From contig NZ_JQBH01000013.1 in NCBI RefSeq assembly GCF_001438695.1, positions 1 through 51,511 on the forward strand: a stretch of 51,511 bases of DNA, in the 5' to 3' direction. The position numbers and the translations under genes were made by a program. The stretch's first letter is position 1. Each line of letters opens with the position of its first letter. The notes below the pieces were generated by a model, which was not told where the DNA came from, ran no database searches, and saw nothing but the letters and a program-made list of their open reading frames with translations. Of this stretch, positions 27,717 to 36,811 are shown piece after piece. The DNA is from Fructobacillus fructosus KCTC 3544 (lineage in GTDB: Bacteria; Bacillota; Bacilli; Lactobacillales; Lactobacillaceae).

Positions 27717-28595
27717 TTAGCGGTCTCCTATAATTCTTACTTCAGGTTCCAAATGGACTTGGTAGTTCTTGTAAACCTCTTGTTGGACAAGGTGAATCAA
27801 ATCTTCATAGTCGTTTCCAGAACCATGGTCAACGTTGACCATGAAGCCGGCGTGCTTGGTTGATACCATGACACCCCCGACTGACGTTCCTTGTAACCCT
27901 GAATCCATGATTAGCTTCCCAGCAAAGTAACCTTCCGGACGTTTAAAAACCGACCCGTTCGATGGCCAGGAAAGGGGTTGCTTTAAGGCACGAGCGTAGT
28001 TATTTTCATCCATTCTGTCCTGAATCTTTTGACGATTTCCCTTTTTCAAAGCAAAGGTTGCCTGGACAATAATCCCGCCATTGTCTTGAAAGACAGAGTG
28101 TCGGTAGGCAAAGGCCAGCTCCTTCCGTGAAAAAGTCTGAAAGGTCATGTCCGGCATCAAAGCCGTGACCGACTCAACCACCATGTCAGCTTGCCCACCA
28201 TAGGCACCAGCATTCATGAAAACGGCCCCGCCAACAGAGCCCGGAATACCGGCTGCCCATTCAAGACCAGCTAAGCCCTTCTCCTGTGCCACGGCCGCCA
28301 GCCAAATGATGTCGCAACCAGCAACAGCGCTCAGTTCGTTTCCTTTCTGTTCCACCGTTTTCAATTCCGTCATTAAAATCACCAAACCGCGTAGTCCACC
28401 AGAACGAACCACTAAGTTGGATAGCCGGCCAAAAACGTGGATAGGAAAACCCTGTTCTTTTGCCCAAGCAACCAAGTGCTGAAGTTCTTCAAGCGAGTGA
28501 GGAATGGCTAAATAATCAGCTTTCCCTCCAGCCTGGGTATAGGCGTAAGGAGCAATTTCCGTGTTTGTTAAAAGGTTTAAACCGTTCTTTGGCAT
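27717..28595 (-). CDS. murB: UDP-N-acetylenolpyruvoylglucosamine reductase
   Basis: MurB is the FAD/NADPH enzyme that makes UDP-MurNAc for peptidoglycan. Visible are the FAD-binding YTQAGGKADYLAIP and FGRLSNLVVR, GIPGSVGGAVFMNAGAYGG, and the active-site region WPSNGSVFKRPEGYFAGKLI with the catalytic Ser. I choose the ATG at 28593-28595 (MPKNGLNLLTN, 292 residues), because GGAG lies 6 bases upstream. The longer frame to 28673 would include the apparent promoter region. First gene of the murB-nhaP-cdaA-cdaR-glmM operon. Confidence 0.95.
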   Translation of the reverse strand: MPKNGLNLLTNTEIAPYAYTQAGGKADYLAIPHSLEELQHLVAWAKEQGFPIHVFGRLSNLVVRSGGLRGLVILMTELKTVEQKGNELSAVAGCDIIWLAAVAQEKGLAGLEWAAGIPGSVGGAVFMNAGAYGGQADMVVESVTALMPDMTFQTFSRKELAFAYRHSVFQDNGGIIVQATFALKKGNRQKIQDRMDENNYARALKQPLSWPSNGSVFKRPEGYFAGKLIMDSGLQGTSVGGVMVSTKHAGFMVNVDHGSGNDYEDLIHLVQQEVYKNYQVHLEPEVRIIGDR

Positions 28596-28730
28596 GGTAG
28601 TCTCCATTTGTGTTCTATCTCTTCTATCATAACAAATTTTACCCCTTACATATGAAAAAACTAATGAATTCAACTCGGCAGAAAGAAAGCGGGACTACGG
28701 AAAACCATTCTCATTAAAAACGACCAAACA

Positions 28731-28762
28731 AAAACAGCCCTGCGCTTGCAAGGACTGTTTTA
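28731..28762 (-). terminator. Terminator downstream of the mutS-mutL-DUF1456 unit
   Basis: Stem AAAACAGTCCTTGC/GCAGGGCTGTTTT with an AAGC loop and a T-run on the minus strand, 28 bases past the DUF1456 gene stop. Confidence 0.8.
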
Positions 28763-28790
28763 ATCAAATAATTGTCTCAACTATGAGGCA

Positions 28791-29282
28791 TTATCCCCGG
28801 TACTTTTTACTCATACCGGCTAAGAGTTTACGCACGTAGCGGTCCCCGGCTTCCCGATAATTTCGGTGATCAGGGCGACGCAAAATTGCCGAGAGTTCGC
28901 CGTTCGAGATATGATCCCCCGCTAACTTCAGCAACTCCTGAATATCGTCAGAAGTATAAGCCATGGCAATTTTAATCTTTTTAATCGTCACGTTATTAAC
29001 AAGCTTGGCGTTTCGCATATCAAAGGTTGCGGGCACAACTTGTCCATTTTTATCCTTACGGTGGCCCCGCTTCTTAATCACTAATCCGTTTAAGAAGGCT
29101 TCCAAATCGTGATTTGACAAGGCAGCGTCGTGGCTCTGGTCCTTTTCTTGACGAGTCAAAATTCGGTCAAGATCACTATCCGACACCGTGACACCCCCAA
29201 GCTTAAACATTTCTTCAATCTCTTGGTTACTAAGTGATAAGGCGTAGCGCAAACGAATGACCACGTCGTTATTATTCATCAT
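28791..29282 (-). CDS. DUF1456 (YehS-like) protein
   Basis: 163 residues with two copies of the roughly 70-residue DUF1456 unit. The first begins NNNDVVIRLRYALSLSNQEI with MFKLGGVTVSDSDLDRIL; the second has IKIAMAYTSDDIQELLKLAG with SNGELSAILRR. The family is widespread in bacteria and its function is unknown. It starts 20 bases after mutL and is likely part of the mutS-mutL transcript. Confidence 0.85.
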   Translation of the reverse strand: MMNNNDVVIRLRYALSLSNQEIEEMFKLGGVTVSDSDLDRILTRQEKDQSHDAALSNHDLEAFLNGLVIKKRGHRKDKNGQVVPATFDMRNAKLVNNVTIKKIKIAMAYTSDDIQELLKLAGDHISNGELSAILRRPDHRNYREAGDRYVRKLLAGMSKKYRG

Positions 29283-29302
29283 GGTGCTGCTCTCCTGTCT
29301 TT

Positions 29303-31411
29303 TTAAAATGGGTGGCGATCATAGTTTTGCCAAGACTCGTGTGAGTCCTGAATCCGTTTAAACATTCGTTCCATTTCAGTCAATGTGAATGCCGTTAGCA
29401 CCGGTCGACCATGTGGGCAGTTATAGGGATTTTTAGCCTTTGCTAAATCAACCAATAAACGCCTGGCTTCATCGGGCGAAAGATGCCAGTTGGCCTTAAT
29501 CGCTCGCTTACAAGACATCATAATCGCGGCTTTTTCACGGAAGGCTACCACCGTCAGTTCCTCACCGGATAAGACCCAATCAATCATTTCTCGTACGGTA
29601 TCTTCTACCTGGTCTGCTTTCATCCAAGTTGGATGTTCATATAAAGCTAAGGTATTAGGGCCAAATTCCTCAACGGACAGCCCGACCTGCGCTAACACGT
29701 CGCGATGGTCCATGATCTTCAAAATATCGGCTGTCGAATAGGTCAAAGTCAATGGCTGCAGCAGTACCTGTTGGTTGTCGGATACCTCGCCCACTTGCTT
29801 TCGGTAGAACTCATAGTTCAGACGCTCCTGTGCGGCGTGCTGATCAATCAGGTAAAACTTGTCTTTGTCTTGGGCAAAGAGAAAGGTCCCGTGCATCTGG
29901 CCAATGTAATCCAAATTGGGGAAGCCCTGCGGATTATCCGTCACATCTTGTACGTCAACATCAAGGTCAACGTTTTCCACCTTGGCTTGCTTAGAAACTG
30001 ATGCCGTTGGCTGATCAGGCATGGTTGAATGATGGGAAAAGTCTTGATTCTGATAAACGGCGATTGGTTCAGCGACCCGGTTTTCTAGTTGATCGGCCAT
30101 TTGGGCGTCATCTGCTACTAGAGGAGTTTTCTGTCCAAATGGTTCGACGTAGGCCTCTGCTTGATAGCGGCTCATAAAACTAACCACCGCTGCATCATGC
30201 AAGTAGGCTTTATCCGTCAGCTGAATCACGGCATTTTTACGCACAGTAATGGCCGGCAAAGTCGTTAGCTTAACCGAACGTTGGGCTGAATTTAATAGCT
30301 CTCCCCCGCTACTTTTAGCGGTCTGCACTTCGACCGTGGCCGGTTTTTTTGGAGCAACCAAACCGGGATGGTTCACTTCGACTTCTTCTTTTCCTAGGTT
30401 TTCCAAAGCATCCGGAATCAAATTTTCTTGTGCCAAGCGCTCAGCAATAACCTCTGTGAGTAAATCGGTTAATTCCCCTTGTTCGGACAAACGAATTTCA
30501 GCCTTTTGCGGGTGCACGTTTACATCAACCATCAATGGATCGAGTTCAATCGAAACGGCCCCGATTGGGAAACGACCAACCATCAGTTTAGAACCGTAAC
30601 CCTTAATGATGGCGTTGGAAACGGAAAAATTCTTCACAAAACGGTGGTTGACCAAAACCGCCAAGTAAGAACGAGAAGCCCGTGTTTGCTCCGGTAAAGT
30701 CAGATAGCCGGATACCTTAAAATGCTCCGACTGTCCGGAAAAGGCAACCATTTTCTCTGCGGTCTTACGATCGTAGATGGCCGCCAGAACCTGACGTAAA
30801 TCGCCATTCCCAGCGGTCTTAACCAGGACCTTCCCGTTATGCGTTAACGTCAGCGCCCGTTCAGGGTGTGCTAAGGCCAAGTGGTTCATGACATCCGTCA
30901 TGAGCGATAGTTCCGTTTGTGGTTTTTTTAAGTACTTTAGCCGTGCTGGTGTATTGTAAAAAAGATTACGAACCGAGACAATGGTGCCGTAACGACCAGC
31001 CGCCGGACTTTCTTGCACCACTTGGCCACCCTTTACTTGGTAGGTCATCCCGTTTTCAGAAGTCGCTGTTCGCGTTTGCAACGTAACGTCCGCCACGGAA
31101 GCGATGGAGGGCAAGGCTTCCCCACGAAAGCCCAGAGTCATGACTTTGAAAAGATCATGACGGTTTTCAATCTTGGACGTTGCATGGCGAACGAAGGCCA
31201 GAGGAACATCCTCGGGTGCGATTCCCTCCCCATTATCAATGACCTTAATCAAATCAAGGCCAGCGTTATCGACGACAACATCAATTTGTTGTGCGTTGGC
31301 ATCAATGGCGTTTTCCACCAATTCCTTTACAACGGAGGCCGGCCGCTCAATGACCTCACCGGCGGCAATTTGGTTCGCTAATAGGTCGGAAAGTTCATGA
31401 ATTTTCGCCAT
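29303..31411 (-). CDS. mutL: DNA mismatch repair protein MutL
   Basis: 702 residues. The N-terminal GHKL ATPase (ANQIAAGEVIERPASVVKEL, IDNGEGI, GFRGEALPSI) is joined by a long linker (about 330-490) to a C-terminal endonuclease domain. The endonuclease motif DQHAAQERLNYE fits DQHA(x)2E(x)4E, and CKRAIKAN and CPHGRP are also present, so it is the nicking type found where MutH is absent. It overlaps the end of mutS by 17 bases. Confidence 0.97.
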   Translation of the reverse strand: MAKIHELSDLLANQIAAGEVIERPASVVKELVENAIDANAQQIDVVVDNAGLDLIKVIDNGEGIAPEDVPLAFVRHATSKIENRHDLFKVMTLGFRGEALPSIASVADVTLQTRTATSENGMTYQVKGGQVVQESPAAGRYGTIVSVRNLFYNTPARLKYLKKPQTELSLMTDVMNHLALAHPERALTLTHNGKVLVKTAGNGDLRQVLAAIYDRKTAEKMVAFSGQSEHFKVSGYLTLPEQTRASRSYLAVLVNHRFVKNFSVSNAIIKGYGSKLMVGRFPIGAVSIELDPLMVDVNVHPQKAEIRLSEQGELTDLLTEVIAERLAQENLIPDALENLGKEEVEVNHPGLVAPKKPATVEVQTAKSSGGELLNSAQRSVKLTTLPAITVRKNAVIQLTDKAYLHDAAVVSFMSRYQAEAYVEPFGQKTPLVADDAQMADQLENRVAEPIAVYQNQDFSHHSTMPDQPTASVSKQAKVENVDLDVDVQDVTDNPQGFPNLDYIGQMHGTFLFAQDKDKFYLIDQHAAQERLNYEFYRKQVGEVSDNQQVLLQPLTLTYSTADILKIMDHRDVLAQVGLSVEEFGPNTLALYEHPTWMKADQVEDTVREMIDWVLSGEELTVVAFREKAAIMMSCKRAIKANWHLSPDEARRLLVDLAKAKNPYNCPHGRPVLTAFTLTEMERMFKRIQDSHESWQNYDRHPF

Positions 31412-34100
31412 GGTTTTCCTCCATTTCCTGCAACTGATACAGCAGGTTCAGCGCATCAAGAGGCGTTAGTTTGTTCAAATTCGTTTGCTGCAGCTTATCC
31501 AAAATGGCTTTTTGGTCAGCCGTTAACGACTGGCCTTCTGGCTTGGCTTCGGCAATTTCAAAAAGTGGCAGGTCCTGCGCCATTCCGGTAAAGGCACGTT
31601 TTTCCGAATGGTTAGCCGCCTGATTACTTTCTTCTGCAATCGTTTCGGCCACTTCGACTTGTCCAGCACCTGACTTTTCTAATTCCGCCAGAATCCCTTC
31701 CGCGTTTTTCAAGAGCGGACTAGGCAAACCGGCTAGCGCGGCAACTTGGATTCCGTATGAACGGTCAGCCGCACCGGGTTGTACCTGATGCAAGAAATGC
31801 AAGCGACCGTCTTCAGACAATTTAGCGCCAACGTGCACGTTTTCGATGGCCGGATAGGCTTCAGACAGGGCCGTTAATTCATGGTAATGCGTGGCAAAAA
31901 CCGTCGTCGCATGCAGGTGCTTGGCCAGGTATTCAATGATTGCCTGTGCCAAAGCCATCCCATCATAGGTAGCCGTTCCCCGGCCCAATTCGTCAAAAAG
32001 GATGAGCGACTGGGCCGTGGCGTTTTGTAGCGCCAAATTGGCCTCCGCCATTTCCACCATAAAAGTCGAACGACCGGCCACCAAGTCATCGTTGGCCCCA
32101 ATTCGGGTAAAGATTTGATCAAAAATGGGCAGTTCCGCACTTTCTGCTGGAACAAAAGCGCCCATTTGTGCCAGAATCACGATGATGGCAATTTGGCGCA
32201 TGTAAGTGGACTTTCCGGCCATATTTGGACCGGTTACCAGTTGAATGAATTGGTCCTGTGGAAAAGTCACGTCGTTAGCCACGTATTCCCCAGCCCCGAG
32301 CAAGGATTCCACGACCGGATGCCGTCCCTGTACGATTCGAACGGCGCGGGAACCATCCTGATGGAAACGGGGACGCACAAAGTGCCGCTCTTCGGCAACA
32401 TCGGCTAAAGCAGCGAGCACATCAATTTTAGCCAAATCATGGGCGAGGTGTTGCAACCGGTGCATCTGTTCCTTCACCTGTCGGCGAATGGCCAAAAAGA
32501 GTTCGTATTCACGGTCATAACGCTTCGTTTGGGCAGCGAAAATTAGGTCCTCATGCTCCTTTAACGCCACCGTTGTGAATCGCTCGGCGTTAGTTAGCGT
32601 TTGTTTGCGGGTATAACGACCCTCTTCTAACTTGCCCAGGTTGGCTTTGGTGACCTCAATAAAGTAGCCAAAGTTCTTGTTGTACTTGACTTTCAAAGTC
32701 GGAATCCCAGTGGCTTGCCGTTCTTCCTCCTGATAATTAGCTAACCAGTCCTGATTATCGGTCAACGCCTGCTTATAAGAGTCCACCAGATCATCGTAGC
32801 CAGTCTTAATTAACTCACCATCCCGAACGGAAACGGGTGGATCCTCGACCAAGGCCTTTTCAATCAAATCCGCCAAATCCGAAACGGGATCGAGGTCTTC
32901 CCCCAAGGCTTGCAAGATTGGGTCCGCTGACGTTCCCATGAGTGCAGCTTGCAAAGCCGGCACGGCCTGGAGAGACTTTTTTAGCTGGACCATGTCCTTG
33001 GCGTTCAAAGTTCCCAAGGCAGCCTTGGCTGCCAAGCGTTCCAAGTCATAGACGTACTTCAGTTGGTCCTGAACGGTTCCCCGGGTGAAAAAATCATCGG
33101 TAAAAGCCGCCAACACATCCTGCCGGGCTTGAATGTCCTTTAAGTTTTTCAGTGGCTTAATCAGCCATTGCTTGAGCAACCGCCCACCCATCGCCGTCTT
33201 GGTTTCGTCTAAAAGTGCAAAGAGCGACCCTGCCTTTTGCTTTGTTCTGGCGTTTTCGACCAAATCCAAGTTCACACGACTAACTTGATTAAAAACCAAA
33301 TAGGCCTGTCGCTCGTATGACTGAACGGGCATGATGTGGTCGAGTGACCGCTTCTGCGTGTCAAAAAGGTACTGCAACAACAGTCCCGTGACGGCTTGGC
33401 CCAAGACATCCTTCAAATCCTTCGTCAAATAAGTCAACGTGGCGGAAGGTTGTGCAGGCCCCTGGAAGGAAACCACAAGGCCCTTCTCACCAACAAGTTT
33501 GGCCAGCTCAGCAGCTTTCAAATCCTCTTCCTTGGCCAAGACAACTTCCTTGACTTCCAAGGCTCCCAGTTCGTCCATCACCTCTGCTGCCGTCGCTAGA
33601 AAAGTCGCTTTCAGCTCACCAGTCGACAAATCGATGTAGGCTAATGCATAGGGACGGGGAGCCGCCCCCTTCTTAACGGGTGCTAACCCAGAATTATCAT
33701 GGACAACGGCTGCCAAAAAGTTGTTCGTTTTGCCATCGCCCTTTTGCCCAGCCAGTTTGGTCCCGGGCGTGATTAACTGAACCACGTCTCGCTTGACCAT
33801 CCCCTTGGCTGTGGCTGGATCTTCCATCTGCTCCACGATCGCAACTTTGTAGCCCGCGTCCACCAAAATATCGATGTAGTTGGAGGCGGCGTGGTAGGGA
33901 ATCCCGGCCATTGGAACCGGATTTTCGGAGTTCTTGTTTCGCGAAGTCAGCGTCAACTCCAGAATTTTGGCGCCCTTAATGGCGTCTTCTTCGAACAATT
34001 CGTAAAAGTCGCCCAGGCGGTAAAACAAGAAGGCATCGGGATAGAGGTCTTTGATTTGATGGTACTGCACCATCATTGGAGTATCAGTTGCTTTGGCCAT
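31395..34100 (-). CDS. mutS: DNA mismatch repair protein MutS
   Basis: 901 residues, the MutS1 type. The mismatch-reading Phe-x-Glu motif is in FYRLGDFYELFEEDA near residues 30-40. Walker A is TGPNMAGKSTYMRQ and Walker B lies in FDELGRGTATYDG, with ATHYHEL after it. The C-terminus has the clamp-interaction tail after an acidic linker. Both MutS and MutL frames are intact, so there is no visible reason for a mismatch-repair defect. Confidence 0.98.
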   Translation of the reverse strand: MAKATDTPMMVQYHQIKDLYPDAFLFYRLGDFYELFEEDAIKGAKILELTLTSRNKNSENPVPMAGIPYHAASNYIDILVDAGYKVAIVEQMEDPATAKGMVKRDVVQLITPGTKLAGQKGDGKTNNFLAAVVHDNSGLAPVKKGAAPRPYALAYIDLSTGELKATFLATAAEVMDELGALEVKEVVLAKEEDLKAAELAKLVGEKGLVVSFQGPAQPSATLTYLTKDLKDVLGQAVTGLLLQYLFDTQKRSLDHIMPVQSYERQAYLVFNQVSRVNLDLVENARTKQKAGSLFALLDETKTAMGGRLLKQWLIKPLKNLKDIQARQDVLAAFTDDFFTRGTVQDQLKYVYDLERLAAKAALGTLNAKDMVQLKKSLQAVPALQAALMGTSADPILQALGEDLDPVSDLADLIEKALVEDPPVSVRDGELIKTGYDDLVDSYKQALTDNQDWLANYQEEERQATGIPTLKVKYNKNFGYFIEVTKANLGKLEEGRYTRKQTLTNAERFTTVALKEHEDLIFAAQTKRYDREYELFLAIRRQVKEQMHRLQHLAHDLAKIDVLAALADVAEERHFVRPRFHQDGSRAVRIVQGRHPVVESLLGAGEYVANDVTFPQDQFIQLVTGPNMAGKSTYMRQIAIIVILAQMGAFVPAESAELPIFDQIFTRIGANDDLVAGRSTFMVEMAEANLALQNATAQSLILFDELGRGTATYDGMALAQAIIEYLAKHLHATTVFATHYHELTALSEAYPAIENVHVGAKLSEDGRLHFLHQVQPGAADRSYGIQVAALAGLPSPLLKNAEGILAELEKSGAGQVEVAETIAEESNQAANHSEKRAFTGMAQDLPLFEIAEAKPEGQSLTADQKAILDKLQQTNLNKLTPLDALNLLYQLQEMEENHGENS

Positions 34101-34135
34101 GGTCGGTCCCTCCTTTTTTAGGTAAAACTATGTAC

Positions 34136-34184
34136 AAAAGTCATCAAAAGATTGGCTTATTTACAAATCTTTCAAGACTTTTTT
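34136..34184 (-). terminator. Terminator-like long hairpin between rlmD-like gene and mutS
   Basis: AAAAGTC/GACTTTT outer stem and AAAGATT/AATCTTT inner stem with small bulges; a short T-run on the minus strand downstream of the methyltransferase gene. Confidence 0.55.
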
Positions 34185-34198
34185 AGGTAACAAATTCT

Positions 34199-35590
34199 TT
34201 ATTTAGCTCGAACCAACTTCACCACCGCTTCCACGTGCATGGTCTGTGGGAACTGGTCAACTGGCTGAACTCGACCAGCCACTTCATACCCCTGCTCAAT
34301 CAAATCCTTGACGTCGCGGGCCAAGGTGGCTGGGTTACAAGAGACGTAAATCAAGCGATCCGGTTTCATGACCCCAACGGATTCAATGAAGTCCTTGGTG
34401 AGTCCCTTGCGGGGAGGATCAACGAAGACAACGTCGGCCGTCTTCCCTTCGCTGGCCCATTTGTGCATTTGTTCAGGGGCGTCGGCAACGACAAAGTCGG
34501 CGTTCCAAACGCCGTTTAACTTGGCGTTCTTACGAGCATCTTCAATGGCCGGTTCCACCACTTCCACACCGAGCACCTTCTTGACACGGTCGGCCACAGT
34601 CAAGGCAATGGTCCCAATTCCACAATAGGCATCGATCACGGTATCAGTTGCTTTCAAATCCGCCATATCACGGGCCAAGCTGTATAGCTTGGCCGTTGTT
34701 GCTGGATTGACCTGGTAGAAAGAATTTGGGCCAATTAAGTAGGCTTTGCCAAGCAATTGATCCTCAATTTCAGGTTGCCCCCATAATAAGTGGTTTTCCT
34801 GGCCCATAATGACGTTGGTCTTTTGGGCATTCACGTTTTGAACCAACGAAACCATCTTTGGTAGCCGTGCACGGAGAGCCTCGATGATGCCCTCTTTTTC
34901 AGGGATGCGCTCCTTGGCCGTCACAAGCACCACCATTAGCTGGCCTGTTGCCTTTCCATAACGGGCCATGACGTGCCGAATCAATCCCTTGCCACTTTCT
35001 TCGTCATAGGCCGTGACACCGAATTCCTGCAAGACATCACGGGTCACACGAATCGCTTCATCGACGTTTTCATCTTGAATATAAAAGGAATCCGTTGGAA
35101 TTAACTTGTGGGAGCCACGGCGGTAAAACCCAGTTTCCAAACGACCGTTGACCATTTGAGTGGGCACTTGAGCCTTATTCCGGTAATGAGTGGGGTCATC
35201 CATTCCGATGGTTGGCGCTACCGCGACCCGCAGCTGGGCTTTTTTGAATAACTCACGGACCTGTCGTTGCTTCCAGGCCAACTGCGCTGGGTAAGAAAGG
35301 TTAGCCATTGGGGCAATGCCCGTTGTCAACGCCAACTGGTCCTTTAACGGAACACGGTCCGGTGACGGCTTTACCAGTGTCTTAATCCGAGCAAAGCCAT
35401 AGTTTTTCAACACCTTCGTCACAATCAAAACCGCTTGCTCGCCCGGCAAACCGTTCGCCACAAAAAGTGGAAAACCAGCCACTTTAGCCACGCCCATCCC
35501 CTGGTAAGTCAAGTCAATGATATCGGCCTTAACCTGGTCATTTTTGGAAACCGGTGCCTTTTGCTTGTATACTCGATTGGCTTTTGCCAT
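34199..35590 (-). CDS. rlmD: 23S rRNA (uracil-5-)-methyltransferase, RlmD/RlmCD family
   Basis: 463 residues. An N-terminal TRAM RNA-binding domain (to about residue 70) precedes a SAM-dependent methyltransferase domain with DAYCGIGTIALTVAD, the FVDPPRKGL motif, and the catalytic Cys in VSCNPATLARD. Gram-positive members methylate U747 and/or U1939 of 23S rRNA. The Fe-S cysteine cluster of E. coli RlmD is missing: the region reads TGIAPMANLSYPAQL, without a CxxC. The same gap occurs in lactobacillar relatives (from memory). It stands in its own unit between mutS and the diacylglycerol kinase gene. Confidence 0.93.
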   Translation of the reverse strand: MAKANRVYKQKAPVSKNDQVKADIIDLTYQGMGVAKVAGFPLFVANGLPGEQAVLIVTKVLKNYGFARIKTLVKPSPDRVPLKDQLALTTGIAPMANLSYPAQLAWKQRQVRELFKKAQLRVAVAPTIGMDDPTHYRNKAQVPTQMVNGRLETGFYRRGSHKLIPTDSFYIQDENVDEAIRVTRDVLQEFGVTAYDEESGKGLIRHVMARYGKATGQLMVVLVTAKERIPEKEGIIEALRARLPKMVSLVQNVNAQKTNVIMGQENHLLWGQPEIEDQLLGKAYLIGPNSFYQVNPATTAKLYSLARDMADLKATDTVIDAYCGIGTIALTVADRVKKVLGVEVVEPAIEDARKNAKLNGVWNADFVVADAPEQMHKWASEGKTADVVFVDPPRKGLTKDFIESVGVMKPDRLIYVSCNPATLARDVKDLIEQGYEVAGRVQPVDQFPQTMHVEAVVKLVRAK

Positions 35591-35655
35591 GTTTGTCCTC
35601 GTTTCACCTACTTGTTATAACGCAAAATTGGCAGCACCAAGTGCCGCCAGTTCGC

Positions 35656-36726
35656 TTACTGATCAGCCTGTTCGGCCGGTTCCTCGGGTAGGTCGTCATG
35701 ACCACCCTTGGCTTCTAATTTTTCAACTTGCTCGACAAACTGTTCCTGAATCTTAGTCGTCGTCACATCCGTGTTCATCTCATCAATGTTAGCCACGAAC
35801 TCAATGTGTTGCTTCAAGTTTTCAAAAGTCATTGGGGCATCGCCACCGTATTCCCCATCCAGATTCACTTTAATCGGATCATCGTTCAGCGGTTCAATGT
35901 TCACCTTGGATGTCTTTTTGTAAATTAATTGGGGATTGTGGACGTGGGCGCCGCCCTTTAAGACCTGGGAAACCAACTGAGCAATCTGCCACAAGTTGGA
36001 CTTTTTGACAATCAAAAGGGTGAACTGCCCATCGTCTAACTTGGCATCTGGCACGATGGTTTCGAAGCCAGCAACGGAGTTCGTTAATGCCAAGAAAATC
36101 ATCGAAATGTCGCCTTCGTAGACGCCATCGTCATAGGTTACCTTGGCGGACACTGGCTTCAAGCGCGTGAGTAGTTCCGCGCCCTTTACCAAGTAAGCCA
36201 AGTAACCATACAGCGACTTCATCGCGGATGGCACCGCATAGGTCAATTCGGACAACGTTCCCAGAGCCGCGATGTTCATGAAATAACGGACGGGCTGTTT
36301 AACAAGCTGCCCTTCCTTTTCACCAGTCTTAAAGGCCTGGATTTTACCGATATCCATCTTAACGGTTTGCTTCTTCAAAATCACCTTGGCGGCTTCCAAA
36401 GGGTCATCACGGGAAACCTTTAACGCCCGGGCATAATCATTCGTGGTGCCCGCCGGGATGATGGCCATCATGGGACGCTTTTCAAGGGGTGCAATACCAT
36501 TGACCACTTCATTGATGGTTCCGTCACCACCCGCTGCCACGATGAGATCGAAGCCAGCCTTTGCAGCACGAGTGGCTTCGTTTTGGGCGGACATGGGTGC
36601 TGGTGTGGTCGCAAAAGTCGACGTTTCGTAGCCCGCCTGTTCATAAACGTTTAAAATGTCCAACATATCCCGCTTGACCATTTCACGTCCGGAACTTGGG
36701 TTATAAATTATACGTGCACGTTTCAT
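35656..36726 (-). CDS. dagK: Diacylglycerol kinase (DgkB/lipid kinase family)
   Basis: 356 residues. The lipid kinase starts MKRARIIYNPSSGRE, with VAAGGDGTINEVVNGI (nucleotide-binding loop), PAGTTNDYARAL and a C-terminal beta-sandwich with LDGEYGGDAPM. It phosphorylates diacylglycerol to phosphatidate, recycling the product of lipoteichoic acid synthesis at the membrane. The tail after about residue 310 is acidic and polar. The only strong Shine-Dalgarno (GAGGAGGAAG, 36760-36769) is over 30 bases before this ATG, which is unusual. Confidence 0.92.
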   Translation of the reverse strand: MKRARIIYNPSSGREMVKRDMLDILNVYEQAGYETSTFATTPAPMSAQNEATRAAKAGFDLIVAAGGDGTINEVVNGIAPLEKRPMMAIIPAGTTNDYARALKVSRDDPLEAAKVILKKQTVKMDIGKIQAFKTGEKEGQLVKQPVRYFMNIAALGTLSELTYAVPSAMKSLYGYLAYLVKGAELLTRLKPVSAKVTYDDGVYEGDISMIFLALTNSVAGFETIVPDAKLDDGQFTLLIVKKSNLWQIAQLVSQVLKGGAHVHNPQLIYKKTSKVNIEPLNDDPIKVNLDGEYGGDAPMTFENLKQHIEFVANIDEMNTDVTTTKIQEQFVEQVEKLEAKGGHDDLPEEPAEQADQ

Positions 36727-36779
36727 TTTACTAGTCGAAACAGTGAAAACACTCTTTCTTCCTCCTCAATTCTATGTAC

Positions 36780-36795
36780 ACGGAGCATGCTCCGT
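36780..36795. other. Perfect palindrome between gatB and dagK
   Basis: ACGGAGCATGCTCCGT, a 16-base perfect palindrome 16 bases after the gatB stop and just upstream of the dagK leader. It could be a weak hairpin in the gatCAB-dagK transcript or a protein site. No T-run follows closely. Confidence 0.4.
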
Positions 36796-36811
36796 TTAAA
36801 ATGACCAGCGA

